Under the pieces are notes generated by a model, which saw only the letters and a list, made by a program, of their open reading frames with translations, did not search any database and was not told where the DNA came from. This document shows positions 1 through 10,760 of a DNA stretch of 64,000 nt, in pieces. Location: NCBI GenBank assembly GCA_942486035.1, contig CALNXK010000354.1:107501-171500 (forward strand), read 5' to 3'. Within the stretch, counting starts at the first letter, position 1, and every line of letters starts with the position of its first letter. The stretch is from Porites lobata. Taxonomy: Eukaryota > Cnidaria > Anthozoa > Scleractinia > Poritidae. The position numbers and the translations under genes were made by a program.

Positions 1-507
1 GGCACAATAACAGAACAAAGTTATAAATTTCCGGTTTGTGCTAACGCTGGTGTGCTTTTCAGCTTAGATATTCTGTCACTGGTTTGCGACAAACACATAG
101 AAACTCGATTTCCTCTTTAGCAATTTCGGTTTTGGAGTATTACACAGCCATGTCATGTTTCAGTGCACGGTGCTATCCGCACTAAGACATAGCCAGGGAT
201 CCGATTCAGTAGCCTTTTCATCTTGATCAAGTGCCTTTATTTTCTGATTTTAACCATTTATTTGAGTTACTTGGACCATGTTTTGCTCCCTATAGCAGTA
301 GTGCCTTTTATATATTGGAATTAATCTGAGAATTAAGCTCAAAAAAGATTTTAACAACGCTTACTGCGAATTTCATGAACAATGTTCATGTCGTTAAACG
401 CGTGTTGCTCATACAAAGCCTTTTAGTAGAATGCAAAGTTTGTCTGAGTCACGCGGCAGGTCTAAGGTGACAAACTGACCTATTGTTATTAATAGTGCAA
501 AGCGCTA
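1..507. repeat. Segmental duplication block A, copy 1
   Basis: This non-coding stretch is closely similar to about 8915-9323 plus 9768-9852; both copies carry the same run around 'agaacaaagttataaattt' and the same segment ending in 'gtctgagtcacgcgg'. The second copy is split by about 440 extra bases. I see no supported gene here. It ends at the left border of the first GTPase block, where the 9.85-kb copy has no GTPase gene. Confidence 0.75.
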
Positions 508-1018
508 TTGCAAAAGAGTGTGCGCGTGGAGGACGATGAAAAGAGGGAAAAAGGGGCAGCCTCTCTCCTTTTCATCATCCCCCGCGAGCTTTCTTTGCGC
601 CTCTTCTCAGCTCATGACACAAACAGTCCTCCGCGGAGGAGAAACACGTCTTCAAGTTCTAGTTTATGTCTCAATCAGCGTGTCCCAATCTGCGCCCGAA
701 TATTATAATTTGCTCCACTGACTGACCCAAATTTTGCTCCAACTAATTATAAGGTCGTGAAAATTTGAACCGCAAAAAATTCCCTTTAGTTATTGAGCCT
801 TTTCCGATCGTGAGCACCACAAAAAGTCCTTTGTAAAATATCAGCTCGTATTAGAACCTAATTTTGGAATGTTACAGTTTAACTAAATAAATATCACAAC
901 GCCCTAAGTGATCACAACGGGTGATACACGGATGCACGAAAACTTGAAGACGCCGCCGAAAATAGTCTGATCAGCTATTGCATTACAACTCATCGAGAAA
1001 ACCTTTTGATTTCGAATT

Positions 1019-1708
1019 ATGGGGAAAGCATGTTCGCGGTTTCATAAAAAAGAAGAAGATTACTGTCTCGAAATCCTTATGCTGGGGTTAAATGGATCAG
1101 GAAAAACTACGATTTTAAACTACCTGGACGGAAATTCTGATGAAATCCCTGCGCCAACTATTACTCCATCATTTTCAGCTGGCACTAATTTGAGCAAAGG
1201 ACTAGATGGACTCAGCATTTCGATTTGGGATTTTTCAGGCGATGAAAGATATAGACAGGAATGGATGCGCTTTGTTCGGGAGCCTCAGGTGCTGCTTTTC
1301 GTTGTGGATAGTGCTGACACGTCAAGGATCACAGAAGTAAGTCAGTATCTTATAAGCATTCTTGAACATCCCAAAATAGAGGGGATTCCTGTGCTGATTC
1401 TTGCCAACAAACAAGACCTTCCTGCAGCCCTCAGTATAAAGCAGCTTGCCGAGAAGTTGTCGCTAGCACATTACACAGCAAACCCTTGCGCTTTCCAAAG
1501 AGCGTGCTCTTTGACCGGCAAGGGCCTTTACGAAGCAATTTACAAGCTGGCCGATATGGATACGAAAACTTCGCGGCTGAAGCGCAGTTTAAAAGAGTTG
1601 GGACCTACGCTGGAACTTGGAGGATTTTCGCCGGAGGCAATTAAAAGACTTCGTTCTAAGTCCATCACTGTTCGTTATGAGCAAATACAACCTCTGTTTT
1701 TTTCTTGA
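1019..1708 (+). CDS. ARF/ARL-family small GTPase, copy 1 (intronless)
   Basis: A 229-residue single-exon ORF with small-GTPase motifs in order: P-loop GLNGSGKTT (residues 23-31), switch I threonine in PTI (46-48), G3 as WDFSGDE (70-76), G4 NKQD (130-133) and G5-like CSLTGKG (163-169). The WD-based G3 and the length fit the ARF/ARL family. Gly2 in an MGKACS start suggests N-myristoylation and Cys5 could be palmitoylated, so a membrane-bound protein is likely. ARF proteins have WDxGGQ; here the catalytic Gln is Asp75 and the first Gly is Ser73, so GTP hydrolysis may be slow or work differently. A C-terminal tail of about 50 residues extends past the usual fold. Lack of introns beside intron-rich neighbours suggests a retrocopy origin. 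The ATG is preceded by about 500 bp shared with copy 2, so promoter and gene were duplicated together. The exact ARL subfamily is not recognised. Confidence 0.9.
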   Translation: MGKACSRFHKKEEDYCLEILMLGLNGSGKTTILNYLDGNSDEIPAPTITPSFSAGTNLSKGLDGLSISIWDFSGDERYRQEWMRFVREPQVLLFVVDSADTSRITEVSQYLISILEHPKIEGIPVLILANKQDLPAALSIKQLAEKLSLAHYTANPCAFQRACSLTGKGLYEAIYKLADMDTKTSRLKRSLKELGPTLELGGFSPEAIKRLRSKSITVRYEQIQPLFFS

Positions 1709-1831
1709 ACTCAGTTTTAAGGGACTTGCGTCATGGATGAAGAGTTAACAGATTTGTTCTCTTAGTCGGCAATATTGCCGTTATCTCAGTGATGTCTGAC
1801 AATCAAACGAAATTCAATGAGTCTTGAGACA

Positions 1832-2260
1832 ATAGGTGCAATAGCAGGGTATGACAGGTTAAGCTAAAAAATTCGACTACTTTGGTTTTCGGAATCACGC
1901 CTGAAACTATCCTGATTAGGCTCGACCAAGTTCATACTTATCTCTTCATTATTCCTAGATACAAAGCTTTTGACAATTCTTGGTTCTCTTCTTTTTTAAA
2001 TTCAAGAATGGTCTTTTATCTGCAAATTTTGATCGCTGTCGTATCTGCAGTACCTCAAGTACCCGGCTTGGCAGTGCACTGAGAAGTCGCTTTGGTTCGT
2101 TTGAGGTATTCAATTCCTAAAAAATCTGACCGCTTATCAACTTTGTATACATGTACATGTATTCTAGCTGACGTTGGCTAGAAAAAAGATTAACATACAG
2201 TTTTCAGCACTACAATATAAATCTAGGGTCTTAATGGGGCTGACCGTCAGCTATCAAACG
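1832..2260. repeat. Segmental duplication block B, copy 1
   Basis: Downstream of the first GTPase block this stretch resembles 9843-10170 and 10600-10760: shared runs include 'ggtgcaatagcagggt' and 'gaggtattcaattccta'. Short ORFs here are not conserved between the two copies and are not supported as genes. Confidence 0.65.
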
Positions 2261-2828
2261 GCCTAAAATTTAATAGTCAACCGTAAAAAACATGTAATTT
2301 TTTTGTGTGGTCTGTAATCAGGCGTAAAATAATGATATTATGATGAAACAGAAGAAAATTTCATGTTACTGTAAACCATGCTCAATTATCTGTCCCGTAG
2401 GAGCAAAATAACATAGAGATGAGACAAGCGCTCACTAAATCAGCTAACAGCAGTCTTGCAAGGTCGATTATTTAGCCTACCTATATTCCAGTTGAAAAAA
2501 TGACCTTAGGGATGTCTCTTCCGATTCAGTTGTTTGAATTGACACACCTTAAAATGATGATATGAAAGAGGCATCAACTGAAAAAAATAAATGGTCTTTT
2601 AATAGATAGTCATGTGATCAGAAGGTAGTGACGCAATACTAATAGGATAACGTTATTCCAGATCATTTTAGGAAAATTTGTTTAATGAAACCCGAAAGTG
2701 AAATGCATTCTAAAAAACTTTGATAATCATATGATAAATAAGACAAAACGCAGTGAGAGTTTATCAACAGGAAAAAATGTTTCATGGCACGGCCGAAAAC
2801 AAAATGTGACTTAGACATTCATCTTTAC

Positions 2829-3296
2829 CCCGGGGGGGGGGTACTTGGGAAGTTTTTGGGTGGGTATGTGCCGCCCGGGTCTCCAAATTGGCACCCCGTT
2901 CTAGAAAAAATTTCCCCTAAAATTGATACCCCGTTCTAGAAATGGGCCAATTTTTTATACCCCGTTCTAGAATTCGCCCTAAAACTGATACCCATTTCTA
3001 TGAATGGGCCAATTTTTTACACTCCGTTCTAGGGTGCAACAAGAGTACAACGGTTTGCTTGTTAACGCATTGAACCGTATTTTTAGAAGTAATCTGTCCT
3101 TGAATACTTTCAAATGGCTGCTTACAAAAGTGAAGCTTTCGTGCGTTCGAAATATTATACCCTGTTCTAGAAAACGCCTCTGAAATGGATACCCCGCTCT
3201 AAATCAGGAGCTTCAAAATCACGACTCCTTTGGGCGGCACATACCCGTATAGGTAATGTATGGGAGTACCCCGCCCCCCCCCCCACCCCAACCGGG
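2829..3296. mobile_element. 468-bp TIR element with 8-bp target duplication
   Basis: The ends are G/C-run inverted repeats that converge on 'gggtatgtgccgccc' at the left and its complement at the right. The element is flanked by exact 8-bp direct repeats ATCTTTAC at 2821-2828 and 3297-3304. Inside, 'accccgttctaga' recurs several times as a short tandem motif. There is no coding capacity, so this is a non-autonomous DNA element. An 8-bp target duplication is usual for hAT-type transposition, but the terminal bases do not let me fix the superfamily. Confidence 0.82.
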
Positions 3297-4750
3297 ATCT
3301 TTACCCCATAGCACTTAAAATATAATATATAACTGCATAAACACTTCGGCTTTATGATGCATTCATCTTCGTTTCATAGTTAAAAGTGTTAAACAGTTTC
3401 TTAAAACATCTAAAACTGCAATCTAGCGGATTTCCCGCATCAGTGCCTTTGAATGGAATTAATGCGGCCATTGTTTGATCTAGTGAGAGATGTTGTCACT
3501 GCGGTTTACCTCTAATCCGAGTAACCTACAGTAAAAAACCATCCATCTTTGTGGGTAGAAAGCAAAAATGGACTCATTTTTGACAAGTCAGTTTATACCT
3601 AGAATGCCTATATAATTTACAGCACATTTTTAAATGTAAAACTGTATAAGACGAGTAAGTTTTAACCAAGTACAGTGCAGACTACCCATAAACATTAGGG
3701 ACACCCAACGACAGTTTTCTGTAAAAAATTAGAGAAAGGAAACCTAAAATTTTCGGATTCTAAAATGCCATGAAGAGAGGAATCAGAAAAATTCTCCCTC
3801 TCGTAAAACGTTAAACTGCACCTAAAATTTTCGAAAAATAACACCGAAGCCCTTGTAATTTCGAAAGGACTTAAGTTCCCCTAGGATGACCGAAAAGATA
3901 AAAATTTTCTAGCGCCGCATAGAAGGCATTTCTATGGATCTGAAAGAACAGTACACTCTGGATAGCCTAAAAAGTGTTTTCATCGCACTTTGGAGGAATT
4001 GAAACCGTCGCTGAAACGTGAGCGTTGCACATTCATGTGCTGTCGCACGTCTCAGATAAAAAAATTCAAAATTTAACGAATTCAGATAAAAAAAAAAATG
4101 AAATTTAACCGAAGTTAGAGTTTACCAAACTCTCATTTACATAAAAAAATGCAATTCTCATCAGGAAATGTTGAAAATCGTACCGTATATTGACCGTACA
4201 CGCTAAAAACGCGACATCTTTTTATACTATAGCCAGTTCGTATTTTGTTGTTTAATATATGCATGGTTACGACAGCAGAAAGTCGTCGTTATACGGCGGG
4301 CAGTTAAATCCTTTGGCAACCTTTTAAGACATTCAAACTTAAGAATCAAGGACATTCAGCATGTTGAAATTAGAGCTTGTAACAGTTCTCAACTTTATGC
4401 AGGCATGCGTAACATCTCAGTCAACGTTAGTCGTGTTACAAGCTGAAACCAGTACGTCTCAGATGAAAAATTTAATAGCTTACAATATACTTCCGTTCAT
4501 TGTGCAGCAATACTTTGACCGGGTACAAAATATTCCTCTTTCCCTTTTTAAAGGGAAACCGCATTTTAGTCTATTCATAGAAACAACATTCACCTTAATG
4601 TAATACTGTGGTGAATAAATTAATCAAACTGAAATCTTCAGCATATTATTCTGGAAAGTGTGTAGGATTTATTAGCTCATCTCAGCTTTAAGATAGGGAT
4701 GAGATGATTTAGTGCACTCTCACTATATCAAAAGTCTTATCAATTGAGCC
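3297..4750. other. Non-coding stretch with a partial element copy
   Basis: No gene supported. From about 3697 to 3950 the sequence starts with 'gggacacccaacgaca' and resembles the inverted right half of the 4791-5189 element, so it looks like a truncated family member. The remainder is AT-rich with no recognised feature; the 80-codon ORF at 4361-4603 has no recognisable domain. Confidence 0.5.
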
Positions 4751-5401
4751 GTAAAGAAAAAGGTTTCCGATAGCCTGGAGCTAGTGGATTCAGGGGCACC
4801 CAACGAGAATATAGTTGAAAACCACTAAAACATAGCATTGTTAAACGTATTTTGGTATTTAAACAGTAGATATAGGCATATTTTTATCCCCTAAAAATGT
4901 TTCATCTGTTCGGATTTCCTAGCTGAAAGTCTAGTGATCCGAAAATTATAGGGATCAAAACTTACCTTTCCGAAAATTTCAGGCAGAAAAAATGCTCCCG
5001 AAAATTCTAGGTGACCTTTTGAGAGTAAAAATCCGTTAAAAATAGGCAATTATACCATATTTTAGATGTTCGAAAATCCTAGGAGAAGCAGGCAAGCAAG
5101 AAATTTTACAACAAATTTTCCGAAAATTCTAGCTCTCAAATCGTCTTCCGAACAGATATTTTTCCGAAAATTGTCGTTGGGTGCCCCTGTGGATTTTGCT
5201 GTCAGGCTAGTGAATGCTGTTGTTAACTTGCCCGATGGGCAAGTGATTTTTTTCGGGGGAACTCAAATTACAGAAGAACTAAAATCAATCCTGCTCATCA
5301 AATATTTTCGGGCTAGTTGAAATGACTTTCGGGCTAGTACATGTTAGCTGCAGATTGCCGGAATGGCAAGCTATAACTCGGCTGACTTTCTTTGCACCCT
5401 G
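4751..5401 (-). repeat. GGTGCAAAGAAAGTCA repeat, copy 1, split by a nested element
   Basis: Reverse-oriented member of a three-copy family (others at about 15818-16060 and 24092-24331). All share a core reading like 'ttgcccattgggcaagttaa' and ends of ggtgcaaagaaagtca type. This copy is split at 'ctagtggatt' by the 4791-5189 element. The translated stretch looks protein-like but is not conserved as an open frame in the other copies. Confidence 0.75.
4791..5189. mobile_element. 399-bp TIR element (CAGGGGCACCCAACGA), 6-bp target duplication
   Basis: Perfect 16-bp inverted termini CAGGGGCACCCAACGA with flush 6-bp direct repeats TGGATT (4785-4790 and 5190-5195). It sits inside an older repeat copy whose uninterrupted relatives show the empty site. 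The interior repeats 'ccgaaaattctag'-type words. Non-coding, hence non-autonomous. Confidence 0.85.
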
Positions 5402-5779
5402 CTCAGCATGATTTTTAGCCTGTTAAAAGTCGTTTGCCCCGCTAACATCGGGCTCGTTAACAAGCCAAAGCCTTTTCGAATGTTAGCGGCGCAAACAACT
5501 TTGTACATGCTAAAAACCACGCCAGAAAGACAGATCTGCTAGCAGCGGGGTACGATATTTCATGCATGTAAGATCTGTATGTAAAATCTGTTTTTGTAAG
5601 GTACTTTTAACCTTCGGTTTCTGATACCAGTATTCAAGTCTGAGGTTAGCAAACTTACGTCAATGGGTGACGTAACGCGCTAAGTTTAGGACCCTCAACA
5701 ACTCTGAAAAAAAACTTCTATAATTACGACCTTACATATACTGTTTGCATGTTTAGTAAATACTGCCCTTACAAGACAG

Positions 5780-6745
5780 TTTCAGTTGTTCTTAGTAAAA
5801 GAGAGCGACTTACCTAACACCTAAATAAGTTAAGAAAAAAAATAACTGGCTCCCAGATTTTCCGGTTCGATTCCTTGACAGAATACCAAATAGAACAAAA
5901 GAAGCCACAAACTCTCTACTTTTGTGAACCCGACCTTCAAAACATTCTACCGAGTACGAGACTTGTCTTTTTAAAATTAGTTTTTATCTATAATCAAAAG
6001 CTGTAGTTGGTATTTTCTAACAACATCTGCGTGTATCTTAGTCAGGGGCAGCCCAAAATTCAATTTACTATACTAACACATGATTTTAAAAACCAGCACA
6101 TCCTTAGTTTGTTGGACTTTTCTTTTCTTGCTCTCAAAGGAGAAGCGAACGTTCTGAGAAAATTTCCAGCTCCAAGCTAAGTAGGGCGAGAAATTTCCAG
6201 ACAAGGCGTTTGTCATTATTCTCAATAATACTGAACGATAACTTTACAAGGACCAAATCCTGGTGCAACGCAGTTGTTCTTAGTAAAAGAGGGCGGCTTA
6301 CCTAACGACTAGATAAGTTTGGAAAAAAAAAACACCCACTCACACACACTTCCAGATATCATGTATAATATAAAGACCCTGTCTCCATGCAGATATTCAG
6401 GCTCGATCCCTTAAAGAACAAAAGAAGCCACAACACTCTCTAATTTTATGAACCCGACCTTCAAAACAACATTGTACCGAGCACGGAACTTGTTTTTTTT
6501 AAAAAGTAATTTTAATCGATAACCATTTGATTTAGTTTACTTTCTAACAATATCTGCGTGTGTCTTAGTCAGGGGCAGACCAAAATTCAATATACTAGAG
6601 TAACACATAATTTTAAAAACGAGAACACCCTTTGTCGGTACGTATTTTCTTTTCTTGCTCTCAAAGGAGGAGCGAACGTCATTATTCTCAACAATACTGA
6701 ACAAAAACTTAACAAGTACCAAATCCTCGTGCGACGCTTGAAGAA
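5780..6745. repeat. Local tandem duplication, about 0.5-kb unit
   Basis: Two diverged units: 'gttgttcttagtaaaagag' occurs at about 5787 and 6272, and 'cttagtcaggggcag' at about 6038 and 6562, followed in each by 'cttttcttgctctcaaaggag'. Unit spacing is roughly 490-525 bp. No open frame is shared by both units, so I treat it as non-coding. Confidence 0.75.
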
Positions 6746-7475
6746 CTCAAAACCGCTCTTGACCGGTTTTTTTCCGCTACTGGTTCAATTCAGGTTAGAT
6801 AGCTCAGCCAGTGAACATCGCTTACGGGCAAACAAAGTTGACTCGAAAAGAAATTCTTGTATGGGGTTTATGGTCTCGGCAAAAGGATAGAGAAAAGAAT
6901 TTGATCACAGGGGTAAGTTTGGGAAAAATTCTTAGCGGAACCAAACACTTCTCTCTCCCCCACAGAGGCTCCGACTGTGTATTCAAAAAACAAAATACTT
7001 AGGGAGTGTGCGCGTGGAGGACGATGGGAAGAGCGAAAAAGCGGGAGCATCTCTCCTTTCCATCATTTCCCGCGAGCTTTCTTTTGCCTCTTCTCAGCCC
7101 GTGACACGAACAGTCTTCCGGGGATGTGAAACAAGTACTTCAGTTTCTGGTTTATGTCTCAGTCAATCAGTGTCCCAATCTGTGTCCCAATATTATAATC
7201 TGCCCCACTGAAGAACTGCTGACGCAAATTTTGCTCCAAATAATTATAAGGTCGTGAAAATTTCAACCGCAAGATTTCCTCTAGTTATTGAGCCTTTTCC
7301 GATATTAGCCCGTAATAGTACCTAATTTTGGAATTTTACAATTTAGCTAAATAAATATCACAACGTGCTAAGTGATCATAACGAATAATAGAAGGATGTA
7401 CGAGAGACGCGGTCGAAAATTGTCTCATCAGTTATTTCAGTACAACTCGTCGAGAAAACCTTTTGATTTCTAAAT

Positions 7476-8165
7476 ATGGGGAAGTCATGTTCGCGGTGTG
7501 ATAAAAAAGAAGAAGATTATTGTCTTGAAATCCTTATGCTGGGGTTAAATGGATCAGGAAAAACCACGATTTTAAACTACCTGGATGGAAATTCTGATCA
7601 AATCCCTGAGCCAACTATTACTCCATCATTTTCAGCTGGTACTAATTTGAGCAAAGGACTGGATGGACTCAGCATTTCGATTTGGGATTTTTCAGGCGAC
7701 GAAAGATACAGACAGGAATGGATGCGCTTTGTTCGGGAGCCTCAGGTGCTGCTTTTCGTTGTGGATAGTGCAGACACGTCAAGGATCAAGGAAGTAAGTC
7801 AGTATCTTATAAGCATTCTTGAACATCCCAAAATAGAGGGGATTCCTGTGCTGATTCTTGCCAACAAACAAGACCTTCCTGAAGCCCTCAGTATAAAGCA
7901 GCTTGCCGAGAAGTTGTCGCTAGCACATTACACAGCAAACCCTTGCGCTTTCCAAAGAGCGTGCTCTTTGACCGGCAAGGGCCTTTACGAAGCAATTTAC
8001 AAGCTGGCCGACATGGATATGAAAACTTTGCGGTTGAAGCGCAGTTTAGAAGAATTAGGACCTACGCTGGACCTGGGAGGATTTTCGCCGGCGGTAATTA
8101 AAAGACTTGGTGCTAAGTCCATCACTGTGCGTTATGAGCAAATAGAACCTCTGTTTTTTGATTGA
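7476..8165 (+). CDS. ARF/ARL-family small GTPase, copy 2 (intronless)
   Basis: A 229-residue paralogue of the gene at 1019-1708, differing at 17 positions by my count (about 93% identity). All motifs are kept: P-loop 23-31, WDFSGDE at 70-76, NKQD 130-133 and CSLTGKG 163-169. Differences cluster in the N-terminal tip (SCSRCD instead of ACSRFH) and the C-terminal tail; the GTPase core is almost unchanged, which suggests both copies are under constraint. The same Gln-to-Asp change is present, so it predates the duplication. Myristoylation Gly2 and Cys5 are kept. The 5' flank from 7004 is shared with copy 1. A 237-bp MITE sits 56 bp after the stop codon. Confidence 0.9.
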   Translation: MGKSCSRCDKKEEDYCLEILMLGLNGSGKTTILNYLDGNSDQIPEPTITPSFSAGTNLSKGLDGLSISIWDFSGDERYRQEWMRFVREPQVLLFVVDSADTSRIKEVSQYLISILEHPKIEGIPVLILANKQDLPEALSIKQLAEKLSLAHYTANPCAFQRACSLTGKGLYEAIYKLADMDMKTLRLKRSLEELGPTLDLGGFSPAVIKRLGAKSITVRYEQIEPLFFD

Positions 8166-8221
8166 ACTCAGTTTTAAGGGACGTCCGTCATGCATGAAGA
8201 GTCATCAGTGTTGTGCTCTTA

Positions 8222-8458
8222 GGGACGGACAATTAGAAAAGTTATAGGGGGACGGGGAGGGGAATTTTCGAGCCGCAGGAATTTTTTTTCGTTATCAAAT
8301 TCCTTGTATGAATTTTTTTTAGGCCATGGTATGAATATCTTTTAGGATTAATTGGCGTGCATGAATTTTTTTAAATTTAATTTTCCCTTGCGTGAATATA
8401 TTTTTTTCCCCTTCGCCAACCCCCCCCCCCCCCGGTACGTTTTCTAATGGTCCGTCCC
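8222..8458. mobile_element. 237-bp MITE, TTA target duplication (PIF/Harbinger-like)
   Basis: Imperfect TIR GGGACGGACCATTAGAAAA at both ends (one mismatch), flanked by TTA at 8219-8221 and 8459-8461. The matching site downstream of the first GTPase copy (about 1758-1775) reads 'ctcttagtcggcaa' without the element, so the insertion is exact and later than the duplication. A 3-bp TTA duplication fits PIF/Harbinger-type transposition. The interior is T-rich and ends in a poly-C tract. Confidence 0.9.
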
Positions 8459-8914
8459 TTAGTCGGCAACATTGCCGTTATCTCAGTGATTTTTGACAAT
8501 GAAACGAAATTAAACGAATCTTGAAACAAAAGCGCTTTGTACTAACGACGTCACAAATTTCTGGTCCCTGCTGTGCCTCAGACATGAACCTGACCATGCA
8601 GTAGAAGAGTTTTGTATGGGAAAGTCACGTTCGCCAACAAATTTCCGTCATCTTTGAAGATTTTTATCGTTGAAAGAAACAAAATCCAGCTTGGTTTCGA
8701 TAATATATATTCTGAAAATAATCAAGTCAACGTTTAAATCATGTTAGTATGTATGGAGAGCAGGGCTTCAAATCTGTTCATGAAACGGTGCATTAGGTTA
8801 AATTTATAGGGAAAGGTTGCTCAATTTTTTTCTCGAGGTTATGTTGCGCTACTTGGTACTACAGGATATAAATTACTGTGTTCGTCCCGGATTCGTATGT
8901 TCTACCTAGCCACA

Positions 8915-9852
8915 CAACAACAGAACAAAGTTATAAATTTTCGGTTTGTACTAACGTTGGCGTGCTTTTCAGCTTTATATTTTTAGATATTCTGTCACTG
9001 ACTTGCGAGAAGCGCATAGAAACTCGATTTCCTCTTTAGCAATTCCGGTTTGGAGTATTACACAGCCATGTCATGTTTCAGTGCATAGAGTGCTATGGGG
9101 ACTAAGACAGAGCCAGGGATCCGATTTCAGTAGCCTTGTTTGATCAAGTCTCAAGTCCCTTTATTTTGTGATCCCCCCCCCCCACGAGCTTCGCGAGTTT
9201 CTGCGATACACGTATTTCTAGTATATTGGATTAAAGGTGAAAAAACACTTTAAAAACGGTCACTGCGAATTTTATGAATAATTTTCACATCAGAAACGCA
9301 TGTTGCCCATACAAAGCCTTTGAGAAGTTGAGAGGCTTTCCCCCCTTTGTAATAGATCCGAAATTGGTGATGAATTCCACTATTTGTTGAAATGTACTCA
9401 CTCACCACTTTCTCATATAAGGGGTATCTTTGGAGAGTCTATACTCGATAAACAGTAATTTTACAAATATGTCTTGAAAGGCACTATTTTTACATATCAT
9501 GTCTATGTGCGATGAAAACATCATAAATCTTAGTGAAAATATTTTAAATTGTTGTAAATCCGAACTCTAATTAAACTTTCTTACCATGCGAGTAGTGTTG
9601 AAGCCGTACATAGCCAAGTAATTTTCCTTTTATGATAATCTTCAATTGATCCTTTCCTTCTTACTACACGTTTATTTTACTTTTTTCTTTTGTTATTGTT
9701 TTGGTACTGCAATCTTCATCTCGAAGATAAAGTCAATAGTTGTTGTTGTCGTTTGAGACTAAAGAAGAATGCAAAGTTTGTCTGAGTCACGCGGGGTATC
9801 TATGGTGACAAAACCTATTTTTAGTAATAGTGCGAAGCGCAATAGGTGCAAT
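8915..9852. repeat. Segmental duplication block A, copy 2 with 440-bp insertion
   Basis: Matches 1-507. Between about 9323 and 9767 it carries extra sequence absent from copy 1; this ends 'aaagtcaatagttgttgttgtcg', a TTG-tailed 3' end of the sort left by a retroelement. No gene is supported. Confidence 0.7.
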
Positions 9853-10760
9853 AGCAGGGTCTGAAAGATTAAGCTCGTAAAATCGACTATTATGGTTTTC
9901 ATACTCACCCATGAAACCACGGTATTAAGGATTGGAGGAGGCACAATGATCCTGATTAGGCTAGACTAACATGACACTTGCTTATTTCTTGTCCGACTTC
10001 TTCTGCATATTAAACATTCCTGCACAGCTTTTGGCAATACTTAGTTTAAATTCAAGATTGGTCTTGTCGCTGCAAATTTTGATCGTTTTTGGGTACCTCC
10101 AATACCTTGATACACTAATCGAAAGTGATGACGCTTTTCCGTCTTCTTTACTTCTATAACCTGGATTGCCTTACTAAGTCGTACTTACCCAAGACTGTTA
10201 GGGCATCCAATAGTCTTACTCATTCTCAGATTAAGCATGCTACGAGTGTTCAGATCAACGGTTCAAAAGTTTATTCCACGCTCAGGCCAAGAAGAAATTC
10301 CTATTGGATATAGATCAGTTATCTTTTAGTTAACATCCTTAATATCTCGTCCGATCTTACGGGGTATTTTGTGTAATCATTTTTGACAGTTTTTACCTCT
10401 TTTTGTACTTTTTTTTCCTTGTATGTATATATTCTCGCCGGAACTCCCGATTTTCGTTATATCAACATACTAAACTACTTTTGAAAATAAAATGAAATAA
10501 AATAAATAACACGTAAATACCCATGAAACCGGGTATAATGAGGTAATTACGCCTTCAACTAGGCCAAAATGCACTAGGCGAGAGTCTTTTTTGGTCGCCT
10601 GAGGTATTCAATTCCTAAGATATCCACCCATTTATCAACTATGTATTTTCTAGCAGACGTTGGCTGGAAAAAAAAATAGGAATAGAGTTTTCGGCACTGC
10701 AATACCAACCTAAACATGCTTAAAATAACTTTAATACTGGCATTATGCCTTAATCTCAAG
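9843..10760. repeat. Segmental duplication block B, copy 2
   Basis: Matches 1832-2260 in two pieces (about 9843-10170 and 10600-10760), separated by extra sequence that ends in an A-rich 'aaataaaatgaaataaaataaat' run near 10480-10506. No open frame is conserved with copy 1. Confidence 0.6.

Larger units (their letters stand above)
7004..8529 (+). repeat. GTPase duplication block, copy 2 (copy 1 at 516-1831)
   Basis: Similarity to 516-1831 starts abruptly at 'agtgtgcgcgtgg' and ends after 'cttgaaaca'. Apart from the inserted MITE the blocks are about 1.29 and 1.32 kb. The first block lies between A and B repeats; the second is followed by unrelated sequence and then A' and B', which meet near 9843-9852 without a GTPase gene. 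This makes the GTPase block a discrete present/absent unit. Confidence 0.75.

Noticed and set aside
508..721. Two small ORFs upstream of the first GTPase gene
   Set aside because: The equivalent sequence at 7008-7211 does not keep the reading frames; more likely promoter or 5'UTR.
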